Notes: generated by a model not told the origin, from the sequence alone. A stretch of 64,000 bases of DNA from Sporobacter sp963677825 (GCA_963677825.2 CAXXEF010000001.1:372001-436000); one strand, 5' to 3'. Shown: positions 6,793-15,742, counted from the first letter of the stretch. Translations and numbers: made by a program.

Positions 6793-7320
6793 TTGGAAGA
6801 GCGGCTGGGGTTTATCCGGGAGAAGCTGGACATAAAAATCTTGATCCTGTTCGTACTGCGGCGGCTAACGCAGCCGGTTCCCTTTGAGACGCTCAGCGAA
6901 CTGGCGCTCATAGACGAGGGCATCAGCTATTTCGATTTTACCGAGTGTGTATCGGAGCTTGTAGAAACAGGGCATATTGAAACGGACGGGCACGTATACG
7001 CCGTGACGGATAAAGGTACGCGCAACGGCGAGATTACTGAAAACACCATCCCCTACTCCGTCCGTCTCAAAGCAGAAAAAAATGCGCATGAATGCAACGC
7101 TGAACTTAATCGCCGTTCGCATATTACCGCCTCGCACGCGATCCGGCGTAAGGGCGGCTATACCGTATCCATGTCTTTGTCTGACGGGGTCAGTGACGTT
7201 ATTTCGATGCAGCTGTTTGCCGCCAGTCAGGCGCAGGCGCAGGCGCTGGAGAGCAATTTCATCAAAAACGCCGAATCGATCTACAACAAAATTCTTAAAA
7301 CGCTACTCGACGAATCCTAG
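6793..7320 (+). CDS. DUF4364 family protein, putative winged-helix regulator
   Basis: 175 residues from a TTG at 6793, chosen because AGAGG lies 8 bp upstream; a GTG at 6784 in the same frame would overlap that ribosome site. The N-terminal half (KLDIKILILFVLRRLTQPVPFETLSELALIDEGISYFDFTECVSELVETGHI) reads as a helix-turn-helix of winged type with the wing at HVYAVTDKG. The C-terminal part (GYTVSMSLSDGVSDVISMQLFAASQAQAQAL) is the conserved DUF4364 sheet-helix. The family is found in Clostridia next to xerD and spoIIM-like genes; no function is known to me. A palindrome at its promoter fits autoregulation. Confidence 0.8.
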   Translation: MEERLGFIREKLDIKILILFVLRRLTQPVPFETLSELALIDEGISYFDFTECVSELVETGHIETDGHVYAVTDKGTRNGEITENTIPYSVRLKAEKNAHECNAELNRRSHITASHAIRRKGGYTVSMSLSDGVSDVISMQLFAASQAQAQALESNFIKNAESIYNKILKTLLDES

Positions 7321-7346
7321 CACGATCCGCATCGATAGCCTCAAAA

Positions 7347-7373
7347 AAGCCGCATGGTTTCATGCGGCTTTTA
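7347..7373. terminator. bidirectional terminator between DUF4364 and xerD-like genes
   Basis: Stem AAGCCGCATG (7347-7356) pairs with CATGCGGCTT (7361-7370), loop GTTT, with T-runs on both strands. Confidence 0.8.
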
Positions 7374-7389
7374 CTATGTACTGAATACG

Positions 7390-8280
7390 TCAGGCTCTCG
7401 GATGTGATTTGTTGTATACATCTTTGAGCTGCTTTTTTACGAGTTGTGTATAAACCTGTGTCGACGAAATGTCGGCATGGCCGAGCATTTCCTGAAGTGA
7501 ACGCAGATCGGCACCGTTTTCCAGAAGATGCGCCGCGAAGGAGTGCCGCAGTGTGTGTGGCGTGATGTCTTTTTCGATATGCGCTTTTTCCTGGTAATGT
7601 TTAATGATCTTCCAAAAGCCCTGCCGGCTCATCCGCTCGCCGGACATGTTGACAAACAGCGCCTGTTCCGTCGGATTGGCAAGCATTTGATGACGGACGA
7701 GACCAATGTAGTCGGATAAGGCCTTTACAGCCGTCGTATAAAGCGGAATCATCCGCTCTTTGCTGCCGCTCCGGCAGTAAATGAACCCGGTTGACAGGTT
7801 GATGTCGTCCTTATTGAGTGAAATCAGCTCGCTGACGCGGATGCCTGTCGCGTATAGAAGTTCCAGCATCGCCTTGTCGCGGTAGCCTTTCATGTCGGTA
7901 CACACTGGCTGGTCGAGCAGCGTATCGACTTCACGGCTCGTCAGGATCTGCGGCAGCTTCTTAACGGTTCGAATCGTCTCAATATTGCTCAGCGGATTGT
8001 ATGTCAGCTGGCCTTTAAGGATCAGATAGCTGTAAAAGCACTTGAGCGAGGCTATGGTGCGCGATACCGTCGCCGCCGATTTGCCGTTGTGCGTCATCCA
8101 CTCGATGTATTTCTCGACATCGGCTCTGCCGATATCGCTTAAGGCACCGTACTCTTTTGAGTCGAGATAGTAAACAAACTGGTTCAGGTCACGCATGTAA
8201 GAGGAAATCGTGTTTTTTGACGCACGTTTCTCGTCTGTCAGATAGACGTGGAAGTCATTAATATAATCTGAGTCATGCAT
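7390..8280 (-). CDS. xerD: tyrosine recombinase XerD-like
   Basis: 296 residues from the ATG at 8280; the frame is open further upstream into the spoIIM coding region, but the family N-terminus (DYINDFHVYLTDEKRASKNTI) begins here and GGGGGAACAGGG lies just upstream. The N-terminal SAM-like core-binding domain covers residues about 1-90 and the catalytic domain follows, with GIRVSEL (Arg), SGSKERMIP (Lys), HTLRHSFA (His/Arg), LGHADISSTQVYTQ (His and nucleophile Tyr). The length equals XerD/XerC (about 296). It lies 14 bp downstream of spoIIM, as in many Firmicutes where xerD follows spoIIM. Expected role: chromosome dimer resolution at dif. Confidence 0.9.
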   Translation of the reverse strand: MHDSDYINDFHVYLTDEKRASKNTISSYMRDLNQFVYYLDSKEYGALSDIGRADVEKYIEWMTHNGKSAATVSRTIASLKCFYSYLILKGQLTYNPLSNIETIRTVKKLPQILTSREVDTLLDQPVCTDMKGYRDKAMLELLYATGIRVSELISLNKDDINLSTGFIYCRSGSKERMIPLYTTAVKALSDYIGLVRHQMLANPTEQALFVNMSGERMSRQGFWKIIKHYQEKAHIEKDITPHTLRHSFAAHLLENGADLRSLQEMLGHADISSTQVYTQLVKKQLKDVYNKSHPRA

Positions 8281-8294
8281 TCCCTGTTCCCCCG

Positions 8295-8924
8295 TTAAAG
8301 TAAAATCTGCGAAGCGGCCAGCCGAATTAAAAGCGGTGTCAAATAGGCATCGATCAAAGCTGATAAAAAAACGGCGATTAAACAGATTGCGCAGACAGCG
8401 AACATTTTTCTGTCCGGTGCCACTACTGGTGCACGCATCGTCTTTGATCGCGCCATCTGATATAATCGAGCCGAGGATGAAAAAGCTGTAATTGATAGGA
8501 TGAAAAAGCACGGTATCGTGATGATTGTACTGATGCCAAACATACTTAATGCCAGCCAGACGCCTTTCCAGCCGAGTAAACGTATGACGATTGACACGGA
8601 AAAGCTGAGGAAAAAGCCGCGTACGGCTGCCAGCAGCGGTATACAAAAAACACCGAGCACCGAGAACCCGAGGAAAATAGCAGCCAGTTGATACTTAAAG
8701 GCGTCCGCCAGGTTGATCAGCAGCGATGGTTGCGTTGAATCGCTGTTCAAATATGCTGTTAAATACTGAGAAATAAGCTCGGACAGCTCTTGTTCTGATG
8801 CTGAAAGATGCGCCGAAAACGTCCCGACGACGACACCGATAATAAATAGAGCGGCACAGACAAATAGGCTGAAAGAATGCTGCTTGTCTTGCCGAAACGG
8901 TAGCAATAAAAGTCTTTTGTTCAA
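8295..8924 (-). CDS. spoIIM: stage II sporulation protein M
   Basis: 209 residues from a TTG at 8924 preceded by GGGGTGATC, a close match to the anti-Shine-Dalgarno; the frame extends to 9158 but the upstream part is not family-like, and SpoIIM is about 214 residues. About five hydrophobic segments are present (FSLFVCAALFIIGVVVGTF, LAAIFLGFSVLGVFCIPLLAAVRGFFLSFSVSIVI, ALSMFGISTIITIPCFFILSIT, FAVCAICLIAVFLSALIDAYLTP). SpoIIM acts with SpoIID and SpoIIP in peptidoglycan remodelling during engulfment. It is upstream of xerD in the same direction, a conserved arrangement. Confidence 0.88.
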   Translation of the reverse strand: MNKRLLLLPFRQDKQHSFSLFVCAALFIIGVVVGTFSAHLSASEQELSELISQYLTAYLNSDSTQPSLLINLADAFKYQLAAIFLGFSVLGVFCIPLLAAVRGFFLSFSVSIVIRLLGWKGVWLALSMFGISTIITIPCFFILSITAFSSSARLYQMARSKTMRAPVVAPDRKMFAVCAICLIAVFLSALIDAYLTPLLIRLAASQILL

Positions 8925-9269
8925 GCCGATCACCCCATACAGTCTATGGGACAAGTTGCCATTTAATGACAGCCCGGACGGCCTGAACGGTAAGTAAAAC
9001 CTGTATTTATTAATATAGTACAAAGAAAATTCATAATCAACAGACATCGAGAAATTTATAGAATTTTGTTTATTATGTCCACTGATTATGTCAATAGGAT
9101 TATGTCTACCGCGTAAATGATGCGATATTTCCCCGACTCCTGGCAAGTATTCCGACATATCGCGTTGAATGGCAATTCAACGACTAGATATGGCGTAGTG
9201 AAAAATTTTATGTTAATACTTATAATTCGACGTTGACAGAACCGATATTTTGTGCAATGCATACCGCTT
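8925..9269. other. AT-rich intergenic region upstream of spoIIM with triple TTATGTC repeat
   Basis: No gene seen. Three direct copies of TTATGTC occur at 9073-9079, 9086-9092 and 9100-9106 (13- and 14-bp periods), which read GACATAA on the spoIIM strand. A short hairpin, CGTTGAAT/ATTCAACG (9163-9182), has no T-tract. The region must hold the spoIIM promoter and the 3' end of the upstream transcript. Confidence 0.5.
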
Positions 9270-9677
9270 CTAGGCGTGACGGCGTGTCTTTTTTCGGAGG
9301 CTGAGCAGTCCCCCGGCGATTGAGCCGGCGGCAACAGCGGCTAAAACTAGCAATGATGATCCGGCGCCGGCGGCACCGCCGGCAACTACCGACGTTAGCA
9401 GCGACACGCCGAACATCACCCCGCCGACCTCCAGCGCGACGATCATACGTTTGTTTTTATATCGGCGTACAGCAGTCATCGAGCCGATAAAAGCGCCGAT
9501 CAAAGCTGAAAAAACAGCCAGATACGGCATGAGTGTTTCGGAGATCTTACCGGATGTGATTAACGCGGCAAAAATGGCAAATAGCGCAACCGTCATCATG
9601 AAGCCGACGAGTGCGCCGATCAGAACAGATTTCGCATTCTTGTTACCGGCGTTTTTTTTGTCCTCGTTTTTACGCAT
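9270..9677 (-). CDS. TIGR04086 family membrane protein
   Basis: 135 residues from the ATG at 9677, with GGAGGG 7 bp upstream. A lysine-rich cytoplasmic N-terminus is followed by four hydrophobic segments (VLIGALVGFMMTVALFAIFAALI, YLAVFSALIGAFIGSMTAV, VALEVGGVMFGVSLLTSVV, SLLVLAAVAAGSIAGGLLSL) and a basic tail. This is the layout of the TIGR04086 family, which in Clostridia commonly lies after yajC. Function unknown. It is the last gene of the queA-tgt-yajC direction, 73 bp after yajC. Confidence 0.8.
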   Translation of the reverse strand: MRKNEDKKNAGNKNAKSVLIGALVGFMMTVALFAIFAALITSGKISETLMPYLAVFSALIGAFIGSMTAVRRYKNKRMIVALEVGGVMFGVSLLTSVVAGGAAGAGSSLLVLAAVAAGSIAGGLLSLRKKTRRHA

Positions 9678-9750
9678 AAAACAACCCTCCATGCAAATAG
9701 GTTTGTACAACAATCCTATTCGCACGGAGAGCATATCATGACAAGCTGCG

Positions 9751-10047
9751 TTATTTAGCTGGTGTTTCCTCTGCTTCCTTGCCAACGGTAGAGATTGCCC
9801 ACTTGGCAACCTTAACGCGGACGCGGTCTTCGCTCGTTTCGAATGTCACGGTTTCGCCGCTGACGTTCACAATCTTGCCCATGATTCCGCCGATCGTAGT
9901 AATTTGATCACCGACCGTCATAGATTCGCGCATTTCCTTAAGTTTTTTCTTCTTCTTGTTTTCCGGACGAATCAGGAAAAAATAGAAAACGACGACGAGA
10001 ACAACGATCATAATAATAGTTGTTCCGTATTGTTCTATACCACCCAT
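9751..10047 (-). CDS. yajC: preprotein translocase subunit YajC
   Basis: 98 residues: one N-terminal membrane helix (TTIIMIVVLVVVFYFFLI), the family motif RPENKKKKKLKEM, then the DUF219-like domain with VGDQITTIGGIMGKIVNV and TVTFETSEDRVRVKVAKWAIS. YajC associates with SecDF. Downstream of tgt on the same strand, the common tgt-yajC order. Confidence 0.95.
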   Translation of the reverse strand: MGGIEQYGTTIIMIVVLVVVFYFFLIRPENKKKKKLKEMRESMTVGDQITTIGGIMGKIVNVSGETVTFETSEDRVRVKVAKWAISTVGKEAEETPAK

Positions 10048-10121
10048 GTGTTACCTCCAACATCTAGTAATGCTAGAATTATATGTGCCGCAAACAAAAA
10101 AAGCAAGTCCAAAATCTAAAA

Positions 10122-11252
10122 CTAAATACGCTGACCAAGGATTTCGGTATATTTTTTGTAGAACTGGTGAAAAGTACCGTCTTCAAGCGCCGTACGTATC
10201 CGCGCCATCAGCGTATTATAAAAATACAGATTGTGCCGGACGGCCAGGCGCAGCGCAAGCATCTCTCCGGCCTTGAAGAGATGACGGATATACGCGCGCG
10301 AGAAGCGCCGGCAGACGGGACAGTCGCACTCGGCATCGATCGGGCCCGTGTCGTCCTTATATTTTTCGTTGATGAGATTGATCACACCCGACCAAGTGAA
10401 TATATGCCCGTGCCGTCCGTTGCGTGACGGCATGACGCAGTCAAAGAAGTCGACGCCGCGGTACACGGCTTCGAGGATGTTAACCGGCGTGCCGACCCCC
10501 ATTAAGTATCGCGGCTTATCTTTCGGCATGTACGGCTCGACGCCTTCAATAACGTCGTACATCTCGTCGGCGGTTTCACCGACAGCCAGACCGCCGATCG
10601 CGTAGCCGGGCAGGTCGAGCTCGGCGATCTGCTGCATATGCTGGATGCGCAGATCCATAAATGTCGCGCCCTGATTGATCCCGAACAGCGCCTGCGTCGG
10701 GTTGACAACCCCTTCCCTGCCCCGCAGACGCTCGATTTCGTCGCGGCAGCGCACAAGCCAGCGGTACGTCCGCTCGCACGAGCGCTCAACGTAGTCGTGC
10801 GGCGACGGGATGGACACGCACTCGTCAAACGCCATGGCGATGTCCGAGCCGAGGTTGGACTGTATGCGCATGGAGTCCTCCGGCGCCATGAAAATCTTGC
10901 GCCCGTCGACGTGCGAGTTGAAGTGCACGCCCTTTTCGGTGATTTTACGCAGCGGCGCGAGCGAAAAGATCTGAAAACCGCCGCTGTCGGTAAGGATCGG
11001 GCCGTTCCACGTCGTGAAGCGGTGCAGGCCGCCGAGCGATCGGATCAGCTCGTCACCGGGGCGGATATGCAGATGATACGTATTGCAAAGCAGGACGCCG
11101 CAGCCGTCCTGCTCAAGCTCCTCGGCGCTGATACCGCCCTTAATGGCCGCCTGCGTGCCGACATTCATGAAAACCGGCGTCTGGATATCACCGTGTGATG
11201 TGTGAAACACGCCGCGGCGCGCTTTTTTATCGGTGTGTGTAACTTGAAACAT
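10122..11252 (-). CDS. tgt: queuine tRNA-guanine transglycosylase
   Basis: 376 residues from the ATG at 11252 (GAGGTCAT upstream). Exchanges G34 for preQ1 in tRNAs with GUN anticodons. Motifs: TDSGGFQIFSL (substrate Asp), GINQGATFMDLR, GGLAVGE, YLMGVGTP, VDFFDCVMPSRNGRHGHIFT (nucleophile Asp) and the zinc site CDCPVCRRF...H near the C-terminus. Complete and of normal length. Together with queA upstream it forms the queuosine pathway; between them lies an AT-rich two-gene islet. Confidence 0.97.
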   Translation of the reverse strand: MFQVTHTDKKARRGVFHTSHGDIQTPVFMNVGTQAAIKGGISAEELEQDGCGVLLCNTYHLHIRPGDELIRSLGGLHRFTTWNGPILTDSGGFQIFSLAPLRKITEKGVHFNSHVDGRKIFMAPEDSMRIQSNLGSDIAMAFDECVSIPSPHDYVERSCERTYRWLVRCRDEIERLRGREGVVNPTQALFGINQGATFMDLRIQHMQQIAELDLPGYAIGGLAVGETADEMYDVIEGVEPYMPKDKPRYLMGVGTPVNILEAVYRGVDFFDCVMPSRNGRHGHIFTWSGVINLINEKYKDDTGPIDAECDCPVCRRFSRAYIRHLFKAGEMLALRLAVRHNLYFYNTLMARIRTALEDGTFHQFYKKYTEILGQRI

Positions 11253-11354
11253 GTATGACCTCGTTGTGTTATTAATTTGACGTTGGAGCAACCGTTATAG
11301 CAACGGAAAAATACGCGGCGTAAACTGTATTCGCTACCTCGAAAGGAAATCTTA

Positions 11355-12254
11355 TTACGTTTTTGCCAATACCAGCATAATCAGGCCTATGATTGAAAAG
11401 ACGAGTCCAATGACAAGTCTTAACCAGTGCTTTCTAAAATCGATTTCCTTAAATATAAACACACCAAGTAATAGTAGCCATATTGCATTAAGTTGATGTA
11501 GCATCACGACAATGGAACCTTCCAGATAGCGATAGGCCATTAACGCAAAGCTCCAGTTAATAAAAAACAACACGCCGCCTGCTAGAGGCAGGGCGATTTC
11601 CCTTTTTACGTTTGGTACGTCGATCTTTATCGATTTATACTTAATCAGTGCAAAAGTAGCTGCTGAAATAAAGACGAATAGTGATTGGAATACTTGTTGA
11701 GAAAAACGCGACCCTTCATTAGAAAGAATTTTACTTAATAATGCTGAAATTCCGTAAAACAATGCCGCGACTAGTGCATAAACAATACCTAATTTATCTA
11801 TGGGGGCACTGTTCTTTTCTCGTGTCGAATACATTATTGCAGCAAACGTAATAAAAATCATTGCTAGTATAACAAAAATGACTTTTGTGGTTAAGAACTC
11901 CGAGAGGAACATCATCATTAAAATTGCGCCTAACGGGCCCTGCAGGCTTTTCCATTGATTCGATTTGGCAAGCCCTATACGATCGATGGAACACAATACA
12001 GACACAGATGCAATCGTCCACACGATGCCGTTTATGGCAGCAATAAAAGAATGTGGAAAGAATAATGGCTCGTCTATGTATTTGAACGTTCTCAACACCG
12101 CAAATCCAATAATTGAGGCAACGAAATAACCGGCGCCCATCAGCATTGCGTAGGTGATGGGTTTTTGTTTTGATAGTTTTTTAGGCACAACATATATTGC
12201 GGAAAATATGGATGATATGATTGCAAAAACGTACCCAAGATATATTGTGCTCAT
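11355..12254 (-). CDS. DMT-superfamily (EamA/GRP-like) transporter
   Basis: 299 residues, ten hydrophobic segments in two repeats, the drug/metabolite-transporter pattern. The N-terminal SAIYVVPKKLSK resembles the VPKK signature of GRP/RhaT-like sugar porters, so a sugar or related solute is possible; the substrate is unknown. The gene is much more AT-rich than its neighbours (bases 11641-11700 hold 20 G/C of 60, against 43 of 60 in queA at 12901-12960) and splits the usual queA-tgt pair, both signs of later acquisition. Confidence 0.75.
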   Translation of the reverse strand: MSTIYLGYVFAIISSIFSAIYVVPKKLSKQKPITYAMLMGAGYFVASIIGFAVLRTFKYIDEPLFFPHSFIAAINGIVWTIASVSVLCSIDRIGLAKSNQWKSLQGPLGAILMMMFLSEFLTTKVIFVILAMIFITFAAIMYSTREKNSAPIDKLGIVYALVAALFYGISALLSKILSNEGSRFSQQVFQSLFVFISAATFALIKYKSIKIDVPNVKREIALPLAGGVLFFINWSFALMAYRYLEGSIVVMLHQLNAIWLLLLGVFIFKEIDFRKHWLRLVIGLVFSIIGLIMLVLAKT

Positions 12255-12302
12255 TGCTGATATAGCTCCTAAGTTTTGAATTACTATACCGTAAAGTATG
12301 GT

Positions 12303-12617
12303 TTAAAAAACAAACCCAGGAAGGAAAAAAAGAAGGAACAGCGCGATTATAAAAACAACAAAAAAGACCGCGCAGCCTCTTGTAACTTTAGAGTACCACA
12401 TCGTTTTCATTAGGATGAGGGTTTGAATTTTGTCTTCCGGGAGAGAGGTTTCCGAATATCTGAAATATTGTTGCTTTCCGCTGTAGTAATTGGTAAAAAC
12501 ATCCGGCGGCAGGTCACCTGGAGGCATCTGTTTAAACTGCTCGTTTTCTTCATCGGTGCACGGAAGGACATCGACAAGCCCGAGCTCTTTTAAGCCGGCA
12601 TAATAATCATTAATCAT
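12303..12617 (-). CDS. small membrane protein of unknown function
   Basis: 104 residues from the ATG at 12617; AAGGAG lies 8 bp upstream, and a TTG one codon earlier (12620) is an alternative. Soluble acidic N-terminal part (MINDYYAGLKELGLVDVLPCTDEENEQF), then one strong C-terminal helix (GCAVFFVVFIIALFLLFFLPGFVF). I do not recognise a family. AT-rich like the adjacent transporter and on the same strand, so the two probably arrived together. Confidence 0.6.
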   Translation of the reverse strand: MINDYYAGLKELGLVDVLPCTDEENEQFKQMPPGDLPPDVFTNYYSGKQQYFRYSETSLPEDKIQTLILMKTMWYSKVTRGCAVFFVVFIIALFLLFFLPGFVF

Positions 12618-12680
12618 CAAGAGAACTCCTTTACGTCGTTAACGGGCTAACCATCGCTGATGATTATACCAGAATAATCA

Positions 12681-13703
12681 TCATGTAATCAGCATCGCGT
12701 CACCGAAGGAAAAGAAACGGTAGCGCTCGCGGATCGCTTCCTCATAGGCGTGCAAAATGTTCTCGCGACCGGCGAAGGCCGACACGAGCATGATGAGCGT
12801 CGACTCCGGCAGATGGAAATTCGTCAGCAGGCCGTCGATGCACTTAAAACGATAGCCTGGGTAGATAAACGCGTTTGTGAGCCCGCTGTACGGTTCAAGT
12901 GACCCGTCGGCCGCCGAGCGCGACTCGAGCGTACGGCAGCTTGTGGTGCCCACAGCGATGACGCGCCGTCCCTCGCGTTTCGCCGACGTGACGGCTGCCG
13001 CTGTCTCCTGCGGGATTTCACAGTATTCCGCGTGCATTTCGTGGTCTTCAATCTCGTCGGCTTTCACAGGTCGGAACGTACCGAGACCGACATGCAGCGT
13101 AACGTAGTGCAGCGCAATGCCCGATTGTTCAAGTGACTGGAGCATTTCAGGCGTAAAATGCAGCCCCGCGGTCGGAGCGGCCGCGGAGCCGGTAACACGC
13201 GAATAGACGGTTTGGTAGCGCTCAGGATCGCGCAACTCGGCGCGGATGTACGGCGGCAGCGGCATATGCCCGAGTTGCTCCAGCGCCGTCAGGAAGATGC
13301 CGTCATAATCGAAGCGCAGCAGCTTGTTGCCGCCTGCCGCTTCGCCGACGACCTCGGCCGTCAGCGCGCCGTCCCCAAAGCGCAGGCGGGTGCCCGGCTT
13401 TGTCTTGCGGCCCGGTCGCGTCAGGCATTCCCAGACGTTTGCGCCCATATCTTTAAGCAGGACCACTTCGGCAGCGCCGCCACCCGGCCTTTCGCCGAAC
13501 AAGCGAGCCGGTAGTACGCGTGAATCGTTGAGCACGAGACAATCGCCCGGGCGCAGCATGGTCGGCAGATCAAAGAAATGCCGGTGCGCCGTTACGCCGG
13601 TACGTCGGTCAAGGCACAATAGGCGTGACGCGTCACGTTTGTCCGTCGGAGACTGCGCAATCAGCTCCGGTGGCAGGTCATAATTAAAATCGCTTTTTTT
13701 CAT
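12681..13703 (-). CDS. queA: S-adenosylmethionine:tRNA ribosyltransferase-isomerase
   Basis: 340 residues, normal length. Transfers the ribosyl group of SAM to preQ1 in tRNA to form epoxyqueuosine. Conserved stretches: DFNYDLPPELIAQ, VLNDSRVLPARL, MPLPPYI, YQTVYS, GSAAAPTAGLHFT, VGLGTFRPV, HAEYCEI and TNFHLPESTLIMLVSAFAG. Its ATG overlaps the stop of the SpoIID-domain gene by 4 bp (ATGA), so the two are cotranscribed. In many Clostridia tgt and yajC follow directly; here an AT-rich islet intervenes. Confidence 0.97.
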   Translation of the reverse strand: MKKSDFNYDLPPELIAQSPTDKRDASRLLCLDRRTGVTAHRHFFDLPTMLRPGDCLVLNDSRVLPARLFGERPGGGAAEVVLLKDMGANVWECLTRPGRKTKPGTRLRFGDGALTAEVVGEAAGGNKLLRFDYDGIFLTALEQLGHMPLPPYIRAELRDPERYQTVYSRVTGSAAAPTAGLHFTPEMLQSLEQSGIALHYVTLHVGLGTFRPVKADEIEDHEMHAEYCEIPQETAAAVTSAKREGRRVIAVGTTSCRTLESRSAADGSLEPYSGLTNAFIYPGYRFKCIDGLLTNFHLPESTLIMLVSAFAGRENILHAYEEAIRERYRFFSFGDAMLIT

Positions 13704-15376
13704 TCGATGGTGATCCCTGCATAGTAGAACTTCAGGATATCCTCGTATGTTTTATTGTGGTATTTTGCCATGGAATACGCGCCCCACTGACTCATACCCA
13801 CATTGTGGCCTTGTCCGGTGCCGGTGATGACGAAATTGCCGTTCGTCGGCGCTGTCTCTTCGCCGACGGCGACGGTTTCGCCCGTGCCGGTCAGTGCGTA
13901 TACGTCATTTTGCCCCAAAATCGACGTCTGGCCGCCAGACCCGATGGCGTAGCTGTCCTGCAGGCCGCCGGTGATCGTCGACGTGCCGTTGTTGACGTAA
14001 ACACTCGACGGGGCATTGCCGCCGCTGATCGTGAAGTGGATGGACTTGACGCCAAGCGCCGAGCGGATGGGATCGCCTTTTGTAAAGGTGAACGTCTTGC
14101 CGTTTTCGTCTGTCAGGGTAACTTTATAGGCGTTGCCGGTTGGTGTGTACTCTGAAACAACCATCGATACAATCGTGCCGCAGCTGTATCCTTTATTACG
14201 CAACCGCGCGGTGATTTCGGCGGGCGTATATGTTACCGTCCAGTTGTAGCCGGGCGCGATGTCTGCAATGTCGGCTTCGTACGGATCGATAACGCCGCGC
14301 AGATACGGTAAAGCTGCGTACCAGACATTTTCGCTCGACTCCGTCGCGCCGCCGTCGGCGCAGGAATAGTATCCGATGGCCAGATCGCCATTATACGTCA
14401 TATACATGCCGGCCGTCTCGTCGACGGCCTGGTCGCTGTGCGCATTGGCGCGCCCGACGCCATAATAGACCTGATCGGCGTCGGTCGTGCCCAAATCAAA
14501 GCCTGAGTACTTGCCGCGGCTGGCCTCGGCGTACGTGCGCGCGGTGACGGCCTGCGCCTTGAGCGCCTCAAGCGGCCAGGATGCCGACATTTCATACGGG
14601 ATAACACCTTTTATATAATCTTCAATGTTGACGATGTTATAAATCGTCACGTCGCCGCCGCTGTAACGCGGATATTGAAAGGCGCCGTAGTAGCGGTAAC
14701 CTTTGAACCAAGTCTGGCACTTCTCGCCGTTAACCGAAATCGGCTCGATGACCATATAATAAGCATTGCCGTAGTCAAACTCGAACAGGATATGATCCGA
14801 ACCGGTACGAACGACCGTGACGGTCGCCGTCGTCCCGTCGGTGATGACGGCGTTCTCAATACCGTTTTCCGCGATGGCCGCTGTCGCCTCTTCGCCCGAT
14901 ATGTAGTTGCCGATACAGGCGTAAAATGAGCCGCCCGAGTATTTAACAAAGCCTGTCGTGTAGTTTGAGACTGCCGCGGCCGCTTCGTCGTATGTGGCGT
15001 AGGATGCATCGATCATCATGTGATAGCAGCCGACGACGACGTCGCCCGTGTTGCCTTCCTTATAGGTGTTGCTGGACGCGTCGTAGTACATATTGCGGTC
15101 GCGCAGGATGGAAATCTTAATTTCAGACGTTTGCGCGCCGAGAGGAACAAAGTTGCGGTCATCATCCAGAATGCCGAACTGATAGCCGCTGCCGTAGCCC
15201 GTCACATTTTGCAAATTGGCGGACGGCATCGCGTTTGAGCCGTAATACAATCCTATTTTCATTGTCTCCAAATCCGGCGTGTAAGCCTGGGCCGTCGTCG
15301 GGGCGGCTATGTAGGTGCCGACCAAAAGGGCCGCCGTCAGTAAAACGGTGAAAATTCGCTTGCGGGAGCTTCTCAT
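13700..15376 (-). CDS. secreted SpoIID/LytB-domain protein
   Basis: 558 residues, longer than SpoIID (about 340). Residues 1-31 are a signal peptide ending AQA. Residues about 110-210 look like a SPOR-type region (YATYDEAAAAVSN, then FYACIGNYISGEEA). The SpoIID domain starts near residue 247 with NIEDYIKGVIPYEMSASWPLEALKAQAVTARTYA (catalytic Glu in PYEM), then YYSCADGGATESSENVW (family Cys) and ends in GQGHNVGMSQWGAYSMA. Residues about 435-505 are an extra Gly/Thr-rich insert. SpoIID-type proteins are lytic transglycosylases of denuded glycan. Likely a SpoIID paralogue; exact sporulation role not certain. AAAGGA precedes the ATG. Confidence 0.88.
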   Translation of the reverse strand: MRSSRKRIFTVLLTAALLVGTYIAAPTTAQAYTPDLETMKIGLYYGSNAMPSANLQNVTGYGSGYQFGILDDDRNFVPLGAQTSEIKISILRDRNMYYDASSNTYKEGNTGDVVVGCYHMMIDASYATYDEAAAAVSNYTTGFVKYSGGSFYACIGNYISGEEATAAIAENGIENAVITDGTTATVTVVRTGSDHILFEFDYGNAYYMVIEPISVNGEKCQTWFKGYRYYGAFQYPRYSGGDVTIYNIVNIEDYIKGVIPYEMSASWPLEALKAQAVTARTYAEASRGKYSGFDLGTTDADQVYYGVGRANAHSDQAVDETAGMYMTYNGDLAIGYYSCADGGATESSENVWYAALPYLRGVIDPYEADIADIAPGYNWTVTYTPAEITARLRNKGYSCGTIVSMVVSEYTPTGNAYKVTLTDENGKTFTFTKGDPIRSALGVKSIHFTISGGNAPSSVYVNNGTSTITGGLQDSYAIGSGGQTSILGQNDVYALTGTGETVAVGEETAPTNGNFVITGTGQGHNVGMSQWGAYSMAKYHNKTYEDILKFYYAGITIE

Positions 15377-15449
15377 AATTTGTTCCTTTCGCGTGGAAGT
15401 TCATAAACGCTGTAAATGCTGTTGGCGCTGCTTAACAGGTATCGCTATA

Positions 15450-15478
15450 TTGACACAGGTAGTGGAGTGTGCTAGTAT
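15450..15478 (+). promoter_or_regulatory. sigma-A promoter of the lysine-riboswitch operon
   Basis: -35 TTGACA (15450-15455), 17-bp spacer, -10 TAGTAT (15473-15478). It sits immediately upstream of the riboswitch aptamer. Confidence 0.75.
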
Positions 15479-15487
15479 TTATGCCAA

Positions 15488-15658
15488 TCAAGAAGCGCAG
15501 AGGTGCGGTTATATTAGTAACGGCGGAGAGGAGCCGATCCTCCCGTGACCCGCCGTGAAAGGGCAAACCGCCGAAGAAGCGCCGCCGACGCGGGCGGCTC
15601 GTCTGGTTTTCGGGTTAACAGCCCTGAGACTGTCGCCTTTTCAGGTGGAGTGCTGGTT
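15488..15658 (+). ncRNA. lysine riboswitch (L-box) aptamer
   Basis: Conserved L-box blocks occur in order: AGAGGTGCG (from 15499), TTAGTAA, GAAAGGGC, GCCGAAG (near 15571), CCCTGAGACTGTCGCC (near 15622) and GGAGTGCTGG (near 15646). The position, upstream of asd-dapA-dapB (lysine biosynthesis), fits. It is followed by a terminator hairpin, so lysine binding should cause premature termination. Confidence 0.88.
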
Positions 15659-15705
15659 GCTTTTGAAATAGCTAATGGCGTATTAATTTACGACATTATA
15701 TTACA

Positions 15706-15742
15706 AAATCAGCCGGTTTCCAAGCCTGCTGATTTATTTATT
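15706..15742 (+). terminator. riboswitch-controlled terminator before asd
   Basis: Stem AAATCAGC (15706-15713) pairs with GCTGATTT (15728-15735), extended by GG/CC, followed by a T-rich stretch. Expression platform of the lysine riboswitch. Confidence 0.7.
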
